From Cyanobacteria bacterium FACHB-63 (GTDB lineage Bacteria > Cyanobacteriota > Cyanobacteriia > Leptolyngbyales > Leptolyngbyaceae), in assembly GCA_014695255.1 (NCBI GenBank), contig JACJNX010000060.1, positions 124,001 to 188,000 of the forward strand: DNA of 64,000 nt, in the 5' to 3' direction. The notes beneath the pieces were generated by a model. That model saw nothing but the letters and a program-made list of their open reading frames with translations. It searched no databases and had not been told where the DNA came from. Shown piece by piece: positions 25,722 to 33,303 of the stretch. Position 1 is the stretch's first letter, and every line of letters starts with the position of its first letter. The position numbers and the translations under genes are program-made.

Positions 25722-27080
25722 ATGACCGAATTGGACTTCTTGACTCGCCGAAAGTTCTTATGGACGGCTAGTGCAGCAGCCGGAGCCGTTGCGCTAAAAG
25801 GGTGTACCTTAACTCCCCCTTCTCCGTCCGATATGTCCCCGAAAGCGCAAGTTCTTTCGCTTTCGCCAACTGAACAACCCGAAACCACTCGGATCAAACT
25901 TGGTTATATCGCGATCGTTGAATCTGCTCCCTTGATTATTGCTCAAGAAAAGGGATTCTTCGCTCGATATGGCATGGCGAATGTAGAACTTTCTAAACAG
26001 CCTTCGTGGGGAGCAGCTCGCGATAATGCTGAACTCGGTTCAGCCAATGGCGGCATTGATGGTGGACAATGGCAAATGCCAATCCCCCATCTGTTAAGTG
26101 AAGGATTGATTACCAAAGGAAACCGTAAAATTCCAATGGTCGTTCTATCACAACTTTGCACACATGGAAACGGAGTTGCAGTTGCAAACACTCACATCGG
26201 CAAAGGCTTTGAGTTAAATCTTGCAAAATCCGGTGCAGCAGATTACATTCGCGACCTGAAAAAGGCAGGGACACCCTTTAGAGCCGCTTATACGTTTCCG
26301 AAGGTGAACCAAGACTTTTGGATTCGGTACTGGATGGCAGCAAACAGCATTGACCCAAACACTGAAATCAATTTGATGGCAGTTCCATCGGCACAGACAG
26401 TTGCCAACATGAAAACGGGAACAATGGATGCCTTTAGCACAGGTGATCCTTGGCCCTACCGGATCGTCCGCGATCGTGTTGGCTTCCTCGCTGTCTTGAC
26501 CGCACAAGTCTGGCAGTATCACCCTGAAGAATATCTTGCGGTTCGCAAAGAGTGGATCGAGAAACATCCAAAAGCAACCAAAGCTGTCCTTAAAGCGGTG
26601 ATGGAAGCTCAGATGTGGTGCGACAAGCCAGAAAACAAAGAAGAACTCTCTCGGATCTTAGCGCAGCGTAAGTTCTTCAATGTTCCGCCTGATTTCCTGC
26701 GTGGACCTTATGCGGGGCAGTATCAGTTAGGCGACACCCAGAAAGCCGAGAACAATCCAGAACTCGCGGTCAAATACTGGAAGGACGGCAGAGGCAGCGT
26801 GTCTTATCCCTATAAGAGCCACGATTTGTGGTTCCTCACTGAAAGTGTACGGTGGGGATTCCTGCCGCAGGGCGCGCTTGGAGAAGCCGATCGCATTGTA
26901 AACGAAGTCAACGGCGAGAAGTTTTGGAAAGCAGCCGCTCAGGAAATGGGAGTGGCACAAGCAGAAATTCCACAAGAGTCATCGCGTGGAGTTGAAAGGT
27001 TTTTCGATGGTGCGGAATTTGATCCAACAAAACCGCAGGCGTATCTTGACAGTTTGAAGTTCAAGAGTTTGAAAGCCTAG
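25722..27080 (+). CDS. cmpA: Bicarbonate ABC transporter substrate-binding lipoprotein CmpA
   Basis: This 452-residue protein starts with a Tat-type TRRKFLW motif and a lipobox (ALKGC, Cys28), so it is anchored on the periplasmic side. It is a full-length NrtA/CmpA-family binding protein. It carries signatures I recall for CmpA and not Nrt[16 protein letters not shown] (NrtA has GGIDGAHILTPMPYL), [14 protein letters not shown] (NrtA TFPGGTHDMWIRYW) and [13 protein letters not shown] (NrtA ESFCVGEPWPLQ). It captures HCO3- for the high-affinity CmpABCD importer. GGAG precedes the ATG. Confidence 0.82.
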   Translation: MTELDFLTRRKFLWTASAAAGAVALKGCTLTPPSPSDMSPKAQVLSLSPTEQPETTRIKLGYIAIVESAPLIIAQEKGFFARYGMANVELSKQPSWGAARDNAELGSANGGIDGGQWQMPIPHLLSEGLITKGNRKIPMVVLSQLCTHGNGVAVANTHIGKGFELNLAKSGAADYIRDLKKAGTPFRAAYTFPKVNQDFWIRYWMAANSIDPNTEINLMAVPSAQTVANMKTGTMDAFSTGDPWPYRIVRDRVGFLAVLTAQVWQYHPEEYLAVRKEWIEKHPKATKAVLKAVMEAQMWCDKPENKEELSRILAQRKFFNVPPDFLRGPYAGQYQLGDTQKAENNPELAVKYWKDGRGSVSYPYKSHDLWFLTESVRWGFLPQGALGEADRIVNEVNGEKFWKAAAQEMGVAQAEIPQESSRGVERFFDGAEFDPTKPQAYLDSLKFKSLKA

Positions 27081-27132
27081 TTGCGACTAGGGCGAAAGAT
27101 GTTTGCACTCACTTGCAGTAAGGAGAATCGAT

Positions 27133-27957
27133 ATGACAGCTACGTTGGGAAAGAGTAGAGCAGGGGTTGGTGGAATTAATCTTGCAAAGATCGGCAAAGA
27201 AGTTTTGCCACCTTTGATTGCGATCGCGATTTTCTTGATCATTTGGGAATTGCTTTCGGCATCGAAAGTCATTCTTCTGCCACCACCGTCAAGCTTATGG
27301 ACAGAAGAGCGGACACGCGAACTCCTGTTATATCCGTTCTTCGATCGCGGTGGCACCGACAAAGGAATTTTCTGGCAAACCTTCGCGAGTCTGCAACGGG
27401 TCGCATTTAGCTACACTGCGGCTGCAATTGTGGGAGTTGCGATCGGGATTCTCGTCGGAACAAAGCCTCTGATCTCGAAAGCCCTCGACCCGCTCTTTAT
27501 GTTCCTGCGTACTGTTCCGCCGTTGGCATGGGTACCAATTTCGCTGGCTGCACTGCAAAAGAACGAGCCTGCTGCATTGTTCGTAATCTTCATTACTGCG
27601 ATTTGGCCCATTTTGATTAACACCGCAGTGGGTGTTAAAGAAATTCCCCAAGACTACAACAACGTTGCAAAAGTGCTGCAAATCTCGCCGAAAAAATACT
27701 TCTTCAAGATTCTGCTGCCGTCTGCGCTGCCTTACATCTTCACTGGCATGAGAATCTCGATCGGTCTTGCATGGTTGGCAATTATCGCGGCAGAAATCGT
27801 GATGTCCGGGATTGTGGGAATCGGTTTCTTTATCTGGGAAGCGTATCAGAACAACTACATCAGTGAAGTGATTCTGGCGTTGGTCTATATCGGTGCGGTT
27901 GGTTTGTTGCTCGATCGCTTCGTGGGCTGGATTCAGTCCCTCATCGTTAAACAGTAA
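27133..27957 (+). CDS. cmpB: Bicarbonate ABC transporter permease CmpB
   Basis: This 274-residue permease has about six membrane helices and the EAA-type cytoplasmic loop (NVAKVLQISPKKYFFKILLPSALPYIFTGMRI, near residues 180-210) that contacts the ATPases. It belongs to the NrtB/CmpB/SsuC family. ATG 27133 was chosen because AGGAGA sits 6 bp before it; an in-frame reading from 27103 is less likely. It lies between cmpA and cmpC in the conserved operon order. Confidence 0.85.
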   Translation: MTATLGKSRAGVGGINLAKIGKEVLPPLIAIAIFLIIWELLSASKVILLPPPSSLWTEERTRELLLYPFFDRGGTDKGIFWQTFASLQRVAFSYTAAAIVGVAIGILVGTKPLISKALDPLFMFLRTVPPLAWVPISLAALQKNEPAALFVIFITAIWPILINTAVGVKEIPQDYNNVAKVLQISPKKYFFKILLPSALPYIFTGMRISIGLAWLAIIAAEIVMSGIVGIGFFIWEAYQNNYISEVILALVYIGAVGLLLDRFVGWIQSLIVKQ

Positions 27958-27980
27958 TTTCTAGGAGGGAGAATAAGCAC

Positions 27981-29954
27981 ATGAGCAATTTTGTTTCTGT
28001 TGAACAGGTTGAAAAGTCGTTTCCGCTTCCGGGTGGACAAGAGTACCTGGCACTCAAAGGCATCGATTTACAGATTAGAAAAGGCGAATTCATTTCGCTG
28101 ATCGGTCACTCTGGTTGCGGTAAGTCTACGCTGCTAAATATGATTGCAGGCTTGGATAACCCAACCGGTGGCATGGTCACCCTAGAAGGACTGGTGGTGA
28201 AGCAACCCGGACCCGATCGCATGGTCGTGTTCCAAAACTACTCGCTTTTACCGTGGTTAACGGTACGCGAGAATGTGGGATTGGCAGTGGATGAAGTGCT
28301 GACCGAGAAATCGCCCCAAGAGCGTGCAGAACTGATCGAGCGGTACATCAAATTAGTCGGACTCGGACACGCGATCGACAAGTATCCGCACGAAATTTCC
28401 GGCGGGATGAAGCAACGGGTTTCGATCGCTCGCGGTCTTGCGATCCAACCGAAGCTCCTGCTGCTGGATGAGCCGTTTGGTGCGTTGGATGCACTAACTA
28501 GAGGAAACCTGCAAGAGCAGTTGATCAAGATCTGTGAAGAGAACCAAGTCACAGCGGTGATGGTGACGCACGATGTAGACGAGGCAGTGTTGCTGAGCGA
28601 TCGTATCGTCATGCTCACCAACGGACCCGGTTCCAAGATTGGTAACATTCTCGATGTCGATATTCCGCGTCCGCGTAGACGGATGGAAGTGGTGAAGCAT
28701 CCCAGCTATTACAGCTTGCGGAGTGAACTCATCTACTTCTTGAACCAGCAAAAGCGCGTGAAAAAGATTCGGGCGCAGAAAGTTGCAACCGTGGCGCGAC
28801 ACGGCTTAGAGAAAGTCAACCTTGAAATTGGATTTGTGCCGCTCACCGCTTGCGCTCCGCTCGCTGTGGCAAAAGAAAAAGGATTCTTTACAAAGCATGG
28901 TCTTGATGAAGTGTCGCTAGCGCGGGAAACAAGCTGGCGCGGCATTGTAGACGGCATAACGGCTGGATACTTGGATGCCGCTCAGATGCCTGCGGGAATG
29001 CCTTTATGGATTACCCTCGGCGGCAATGAGCGCAACGATAATCCTACTGTCGTGACATCGTTAACGATGACTCGCAACGGTAACGGCATCACGCTCGATC
29101 GTCGCTTCCAAGAACAAGGTGTAACCTCCTTGGAAAGCTTCAAGGCGATGGTGGAGCGATCGCCGGAAAATCCGCACCGCTTCGGCGTGGTTCACCCTTC
29201 CTCGATGCACAATCTACTGCTTCGCTACTGGTTAGCTTCTGCCGGAATCGACCCCGATCATCAAGTGCATCTGCAAATCATTCCCCCCGCACAAATGGTG
29301 GTGGACTTGAAAGCAGGCACGATCGACGGATTCTGCGTCGGCGACCCGTGGAATCTGCGGGCAGAGCGCGAAGGAGTTGGAACGACGATCGCGTCAGATA
29401 TGGATATCTGGCGCGGTCACGTCGGTAAAATTCTGGGTGTGCGCGAAGAGTGGGCAGCAAGATACCCGAATACACACATTGCGCTAGTAAAAGCGCTACT
29501 TGAAGCTTGCCGCTACTGTGCTGATCCAGCGAACACGACCGAAATCCGTCAGATTCTGGCGCGTAAAGAATATGTCGCAACTCAGGTAGAATACATTCAG
29601 CTTGGGTTAGGAACTACTGATCCAGCACACCACTTGTTCTTCGGCGAAGGCGCGAACCGTCCAAGTCGGACTGAACACCTCTGGATCATGACGCAGATGG
29701 CGCGATGGGGTGATATTCCTCTACCGCGTAACTGGGTGGAAGTGTTGGAAAAAACCTGCCGCGTTGATGTGTTTAGTACGGCGGCGCGGGAGTTGGGTCT
29801 AGCAGAACTGAGCTACGCTCGCAACAAAATCGAATTGTTCGACGGCGTTCCGTTTAATGCAGAAGACCCGATCGCTTATCTAAACAGCTTAGCGATCAAG
29901 CGGGACTACACAATGGCAGAGATTGCTCTGCAACCCGCTAGAGCCACTGCTTAG
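27981..29954 (+). CDS. cmpC: Bicarbonate ABC transporter ATPase fused to a CmpA-like domain, CmpC
   Basis: This 657-residue fusion has an N-terminal ABC ATPase (Walker A GHSGCGKST near residue 43, signature SGGMKQR, Walker B LLLLDEPFGALD) spanning about residues 1-255. The C-terminal 380 residues resemble the CmpA/NrtA binding protein (GFVPLTACAPLAVAKEKGFF, FCVGDPWNLRAE). This ATPase-plus-regulatory-domain layout is unique to CmpC and NrtC. The C-terminal domain is thought to sense substrate in the cytoplasm. GGAGGGAG precedes the ATG. Confidence 0.85.
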   Translation: MSNFVSVEQVEKSFPLPGGQEYLALKGIDLQIRKGEFISLIGHSGCGKSTLLNMIAGLDNPTGGMVTLEGLVVKQPGPDRMVVFQNYSLLPWLTVRENVGLAVDEVLTEKSPQERAELIERYIKLVGLGHAIDKYPHEISGGMKQRVSIARGLAIQPKLLLLDEPFGALDALTRGNLQEQLIKICEENQVTAVMVTHDVDEAVLLSDRIVMLTNGPGSKIGNILDVDIPRPRRRMEVVKHPSYYSLRSELIYFLNQQKRVKKIRAQKVATVARHGLEKVNLEIGFVPLTACAPLAVAKEKGFFTKHGLDEVSLARETSWRGIVDGITAGYLDAAQMPAGMPLWITLGGNERNDNPTVVTSLTMTRNGNGITLDRRFQEQGVTSLESFKAMVERSPENPHRFGVVHPSSMHNLLLRYWLASAGIDPDHQVHLQIIPPAQMVVDLKAGTIDGFCVGDPWNLRAEREGVGTTIASDMDIWRGHVGKILGVREEWAARYPNTHIALVKALLEACRYCADPANTTEIRQILARKEYVATQVEYIQLGLGTTDPAHHLFFGEGANRPSRTEHLWIMTQMARWGDIPLPRNWVEVLEKTCRVDVFSTAARELGLAELSYARNKIELFDGVPFNAEDPIAYLNSLAIKRDYTMAEIALQPARATA

Positions 29955-29962
29955 GTTGAATT

Positions 29963-29981
29963 GGGGCATTGCGAATGCCCC
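29963..29981 (+). terminator. Short perfect hairpin between cmpC and cmpD
   Basis: GGGGCATT (29963-29970) and AATGCCCC (29974-29981) form an 8-bp stem with a GCG loop, 9 bp after the cmpC stop. There is no T-tract, so it is more likely an RNA processing or stability element, or partial terminator, within the operon than a full stop. Confidence 0.45.
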
Positions 29982-30027
29982 TGATTCTCGCCAATGTCCA
30001 CGTTCATAACCTCACAGCTCCATCTCT

Positions 30028-30885
30028 ATGAATCTCCCCATTGCAATGAATACAACAGAATCAGGTACCACTACTTCTGTTCAATCGTCGTTGACTCAAC
30101 CGTTTCTTACTTTAAAGAACGTCGTTAAAGTCTATAACACTCGTACCGGACCTCAAACTATCATTAAAGATATTCATCTTGACGTGAAGCAGGGTGAGTT
30201 TATCTGTGTAATCGGTCACTCTGGCTGCGGTAAGTCTACGATGCTGAATACGGTTTCTGGGTTTGTGTCTCCGACCGAAGGCGAAGTGAGACTGAAAGGG
30301 AAACTGATTGAAAAGCCAGGTCCCGATCGCATGATGGTGTTTCAAAACTATGCGCTGCTTCCCTGGTTGACTGCGTTTGAGAACGTTTATTTGGCGATCG
30401 ATTCCGTTTTCCCACAAAAATCGAACTCTGAGAAAACCACGATCGTGAACGAGCACTTGGCGATGGTTGGTTTGTCGGAAGCCGCTCAGAAAAAGCCGCC
30501 TCAGTTATCAGGTGGGATGAGACAGCGGGTTGCGATCGCTCGTGCCTTGTCGCTCCGCCCGGAAGTGCTGGTTCTCGATGAGCCATTTGGAGCATTGGAT
30601 GCCATCACTAAAGAAGAATTGCAGGAAGAACTTGCAAAGATCTGTTTGGATCATGGTTGTACCGTGCTGATGGTCACGCACGACATCGATGAAGCGTTGT
30701 TCCTTGCGGATCGTCTCGTGATGATGACGAATGGACCCGAAGCCACGATCGGGGAAATCCTCACGATTCCGTTTGCTCGTCCTCGCGATCGTGCTCAAGT
30801 GATGGAAGATCCGCTCTACTACGATTTGCGGAACCAAGCACTAGACTTCCTCTACAACCGCTTTGCTCACGACGATATCGAATAA
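30028..30885 (+). CDS. cmpD: Bicarbonate ABC transporter ATPase CmpD
   Basis: This 285-residue stand-alone ABC ATPase has Walker A GHSGCGKSTM (about residues 66-75), the Q-loop VFQNYALLPW, signature LSGGMRQR and Walker B VLVLDEPFGALDA. It pairs with CmpC as the second ATPase of the bicarbonate importer. The 73-bp gap to cmpC contains a hairpin. An internal ATG at 30046 is an alternative start. An intrinsic terminator follows directly. Confidence 0.85.
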   Translation: MNLPIAMNTTESGTTTSVQSSLTQPFLTLKNVVKVYNTRTGPQTIIKDIHLDVKQGEFICVIGHSGCGKSTMLNTVSGFVSPTEGEVRLKGKLIEKPGPDRMMVFQNYALLPWLTAFENVYLAIDSVFPQKSNSEKTTIVNEHLAMVGLSEAAQKKPPQLSGGMRQRVAIARALSLRPEVLVLDEPFGALDAITKEELQEELAKICLDHGCTVLMVTHDIDEALFLADRLVMMTNGPEATIGEILTIPFARPRDRAQVMEDPLYYDLRNQALDFLYNRFAHDDIE

Positions 30886-30896
30886 GGAATGGGGAG

Positions 30897-30937
30897 TCGG
30901 GAATGGGTTCGTTTTCCATTCCCGATTTTCTTTTTTT
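30897..30937 (+). terminator. Intrinsic terminator of the cmpABCD operon
   Basis: TCGGGAATGG (30897-30906) pairs perfectly with CCATTCCCGA (30916-30925), followed by TTTTCTTTTTTT. It starts about 12 bp after the cmpD stop. Confidence 0.85.
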
Positions 30938-31865
30938 AATCGCGTTCGAGTTTCACTTTCAGTTGACGATATTGAATTTGATAGGGTTCTAAAGTTGCGA
31001 TCGTGCCATTGCGCTCTGCAATTTCTAGGTCATACGGCATCGTTGTACAAGGTTCCATGACTAGAACGTAATAATCGTTCCAGCCACCGTAGCTTTGGAA
31101 CATCCAAACATAGGGAAAATCATTCAAACTAAAACTCATCATCAGACTGGAGCGCGATTGCGGATTTCTTACGCCACATTGCCCGATTGATAATCCAGAA
31201 CTGTAGTAAAACTCCTGTAGCTGCGACGATCGCGCCGGAGTTTGATTGAGATAAACCACTTCACCATTTTTATCGAGCGCAGTCGGAAATTTTGTTTTTC
31301 CGGGCTGTCCAATAATGCGGCTAAAGTCGAGCACGACGGGTTCGATATCACAATCGGGCAGAATGATTTCGTCGCCTGCCTCGATCGCGATCGCTGCGTG
31401 TTGTTTGAACAAAAATGAAACGGGCTGATCCGAGAGATTCTTGAATTCGTAGCCTAATTGAATCTCAGCCTTTTCGACACGAATCGTTTTTTGGACTTGA
31501 ACCGGAACCGTATGACAAGTTAAGCCGAGGGTGAGGCAGTCCGGCTTATGTTCTAAGACCGCCCAAGACCCTGACCAACACTCTCCGTGATCCACCAATT
31601 GCCGTCCTTGAAACTCTCCTGCTGCATCGTTTGGGAAGATTTCATCCCAACCTCCTGTCCAATGCTGATCGAAGGATTCGCCAATCGCGATCGTTCTGGT
31701 TTGGGTAGGGTCATAATGCGGCGGGTGCCAGATCCAATCGTGTCCGGTGCGTTTGTCGAGTAGGCGATCGATCCGGGCACCTAAATCGGGTCGAATCACG
31801 ACCTCAATTTCTACAGTTTCAAGTGTGATAGCAGGGACTTGTAAAAGTTCAAGATTTTGCGGCAC
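30936..31865 (-). CDS. Aldose 1-epimerase / galactose-mutarotase-like protein
   Basis: The 309-residue beta-rich protein resembles the galactose mutarotase-like (supersandwich) superfamily. Pieces such as IRPDLGARIDRLLDKRTGHDW, GWDEIFPND and CHTVPVQVQKTIRV fit sugar-epimerase family members, although the catalytic His/Glu pair of GalM cannot be placed with certainty. GTG 31865 is the start, with GAGGA upstream. It is convergent with the cmp operon. Physiological substrate unknown. Confidence 0.65.
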   Translation of the reverse strand: MPQNLELLQVPAITLETVEIEVVIRPDLGARIDRLLDKRTGHDWIWHPPHYDPTQTRTIAIGESFDQHWTGGWDEIFPNDAAGEFQGRQLVDHGECWSGSWAVLEHKPDCLTLGLTCHTVPVQVQKTIRVEKAEIQLGYEFKNLSDQPVSFLFKQHAAIAIEAGDEIILPDCDIEPVVLDFSRIIGQPGKTKFPTALDKNGEVVYLNQTPARSSQLQEFYYSSGLSIGQCGVRNPQSRSSLMMSFSLNDFPYVWMFQSYGGWNDYYVLVMEPCTTMPYDLEIAERNGTIATLEPYQIQYRQLKVKLERD

Positions 31866-32036
31866 CGTCTTATCCTCAGCAATAGTGGTGCAAATTCTAC
31901 TGTTATCTAAAATTCAATTGCTTCTGCCTTGAGAAACAGGCTGAAATCGAAGCTGATTTTGTTTGCGATCGTCTGCTTCTGCACTTTACTCGCGCTAGGT
32001 TACAGCTTCAGATTTGGGTTGATCTAAGGTTAGCGT

Positions 32037-32229
32037 CAGTTCGACGAGTCTTTCCGCTTCCATTCTGTCTCGCCCGTGACTGCAAGTCCGGGCTAGCAGT
32101 GCAAAGTCCCGAAGGGACTGCAAGCCCTGTGGAATCCGTCTTTAGCCCCCTTCAGTGGGCTTCGCACCGTTAGCCCCGAATTCTATTCCGGGGCGAGATA
32201 GAAACGAAGTGAAAGGAACTGTCGAACTG
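32037..32229. mobile_element. 193-bp foldback element with 9-bp terminal inverted repeats (MITE-like)
   Basis: CAGTTCGAC (32037-32045) and GTCGAACTG (32221-32229) are perfect inverted ends. The next 30 bp on each side are also imperfect inverted copies (CTTTCCGCTTC...TCTCGCCC versus GGGCGAGATAG...GAAGTGAAAG). Inside are further hairpins: AGTCCC-GAA-GGGACT (near 32105-32119), AGCCC...GGGCT (near 32143-32161) and CCCCG...CGGGG (near 32174-32193). No ORF and no clear target-site duplication. It could be a MITE, a REP-like element or a structured RNA gene. Confidence 0.5.
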
Positions 32230-32553
32230 CCATCAGGGTTAAAGCAACAGCCGATTCAACAGGAATAATGACGATAAATTCTCATACTTTCGCTGTTGAG
32301 CGTGCGATCGTTCTTATTTCGTGATGGAATAAACTAAGTTTTGTGTAATTTTCTAAACTGCTTTAGCCGCTTCGAGAGAAATCGGGTTAGATCTAAAGAA
32401 AGTGTTAAGGAATATAAAAAGAATTAAGTTGTCTACAAGACTGCGCTACCGTTTTTTGGGCTTGTGGGCGCTCTCAGCTTTGGAAAAACCGAGGCGGAGT
32501 TTTATGTTCTTGATGCTGATTGACTAACTCTCTACGTTCTAGGAGTGGTTCCG

Positions 32554-33117
32554 ATGCAATTAGTTTCACGATCGACCCAAGCCAGTTCACCGCTTCCAAA
32601 AGTTAACCCGCCTGGAACCGCTCAATCTGAACGAATCGTTGTTTTTATTGATGGCGCAAACTTGTTTTATGCAGCGATGCAGCTTGGGGTCGAGATTGAC
32701 TATACCCGACTGTTGCACTGTTTAACCAAGGGTCGATCGTTGATCCGCGCCTATTTCTACACGGGAGTCGATCGTACGAACGAAAAACAACAGCGCTTTC
32801 TGCTCTGGATGCGCCATAACGGTTATCGAGTTGTCGCTAAAGACTTAATTCAACATCCCGACGGCTCTAAAAAAGCAGACCTCAACATCGAAATGGCAGT
32901 CGATATGCTGACGCTTTCCGAACACTGCGACACGATCGTATTGCTCAGCGGAACTGGAGATTTAACTTATGCAGTCGATCATGTAGCATATCGGGGTGCT
33001 CAAGTTGAAGTTGTCAGCTTACCGACAATGGCAAGTGAGAGCTTGATTAATGTATGCGATCGCTTTATCGATCTAACCAAGCTGAAACCTGAGATTGAGA
33101 AGCTCCGTCCGAGTTAA
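32554..33117 (+). CDS. LabA-like NYN-domain protein
   Basis: This 187-residue protein contains a NYN (PIN-like) domain of the LabA/DUF88 family: VVFIDGANLFYAAM near residues 29-42, KKADLNIEMAVDMLTL near 108-123, and LLSGTGDLTYAVDH near 131-144, giving the conserved acidic residues of a nuclease-like site. LabA in Synechococcus affects circadian output; other members are RNases. ATG 32554 follows AGGAG by 8 bp. The first 25 residues are a low-complexity Pro/Ser-rich tail. Confidence 0.8.
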   Translation: MQLVSRSTQASSPLPKVNPPGTAQSERIVVFIDGANLFYAAMQLGVEIDYTRLLHCLTKGRSLIRAYFYTGVDRTNEKQQRFLLWMRHNGYRVVAKDLIQHPDGSKKADLNIEMAVDMLTLSEHCDTIVLLSGTGDLTYAVDHVAYRGAQVEVVSLPTMASESLINVCDRFIDLTKLKPEIEKLRPS

Positions 33118-33154
33118 TGAACGTATGTCTGAAGGCGATAACATCCTCTAACGA

Positions 33155-33255
33155 GAATCAGTCATCTTTCGGTGATGAGCTAGACCTGTGGAGCAAGTTA
33201 ACAGAACCTATCGGCAATGAGCCTTGCAACAAAAGGCATCTCCGGGTCTAGACCA
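33155..33255. ncRNA. Candidate structured non-coding element between labA-like gene and the GGDEF regulator
   Basis: The 186-bp gap between two convergent genes contains three nested or adjacent helices. TCATC/GATGA closes a TTTCGG-type loop (33162-33178). An outer arm TAGACCTGTGGAG (33181-33193) can pair imperfectly with CTCCGGGTCTA (33240-33250). GCCTT...AAGGC (33221-33237) sits inside the arm. It cannot be a leader of either neighbour. Strand and class are unknown. Confidence 0.35.
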
Positions 33256-33303
33256 ATACCCAGATGAGAAAGCAATGAGGCGCTTGACAGGAGTACAAAG
33301 CGA

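Noticed and set aside
25722-30885. Annotation as a nitrate transporter operon (nrtABCD)
   Set aside because: The binding protein carries CmpA signatures, not those of NrtA, and no nitrate-assimilation genes are present. Kept as cmpABCD with moderate certainty.
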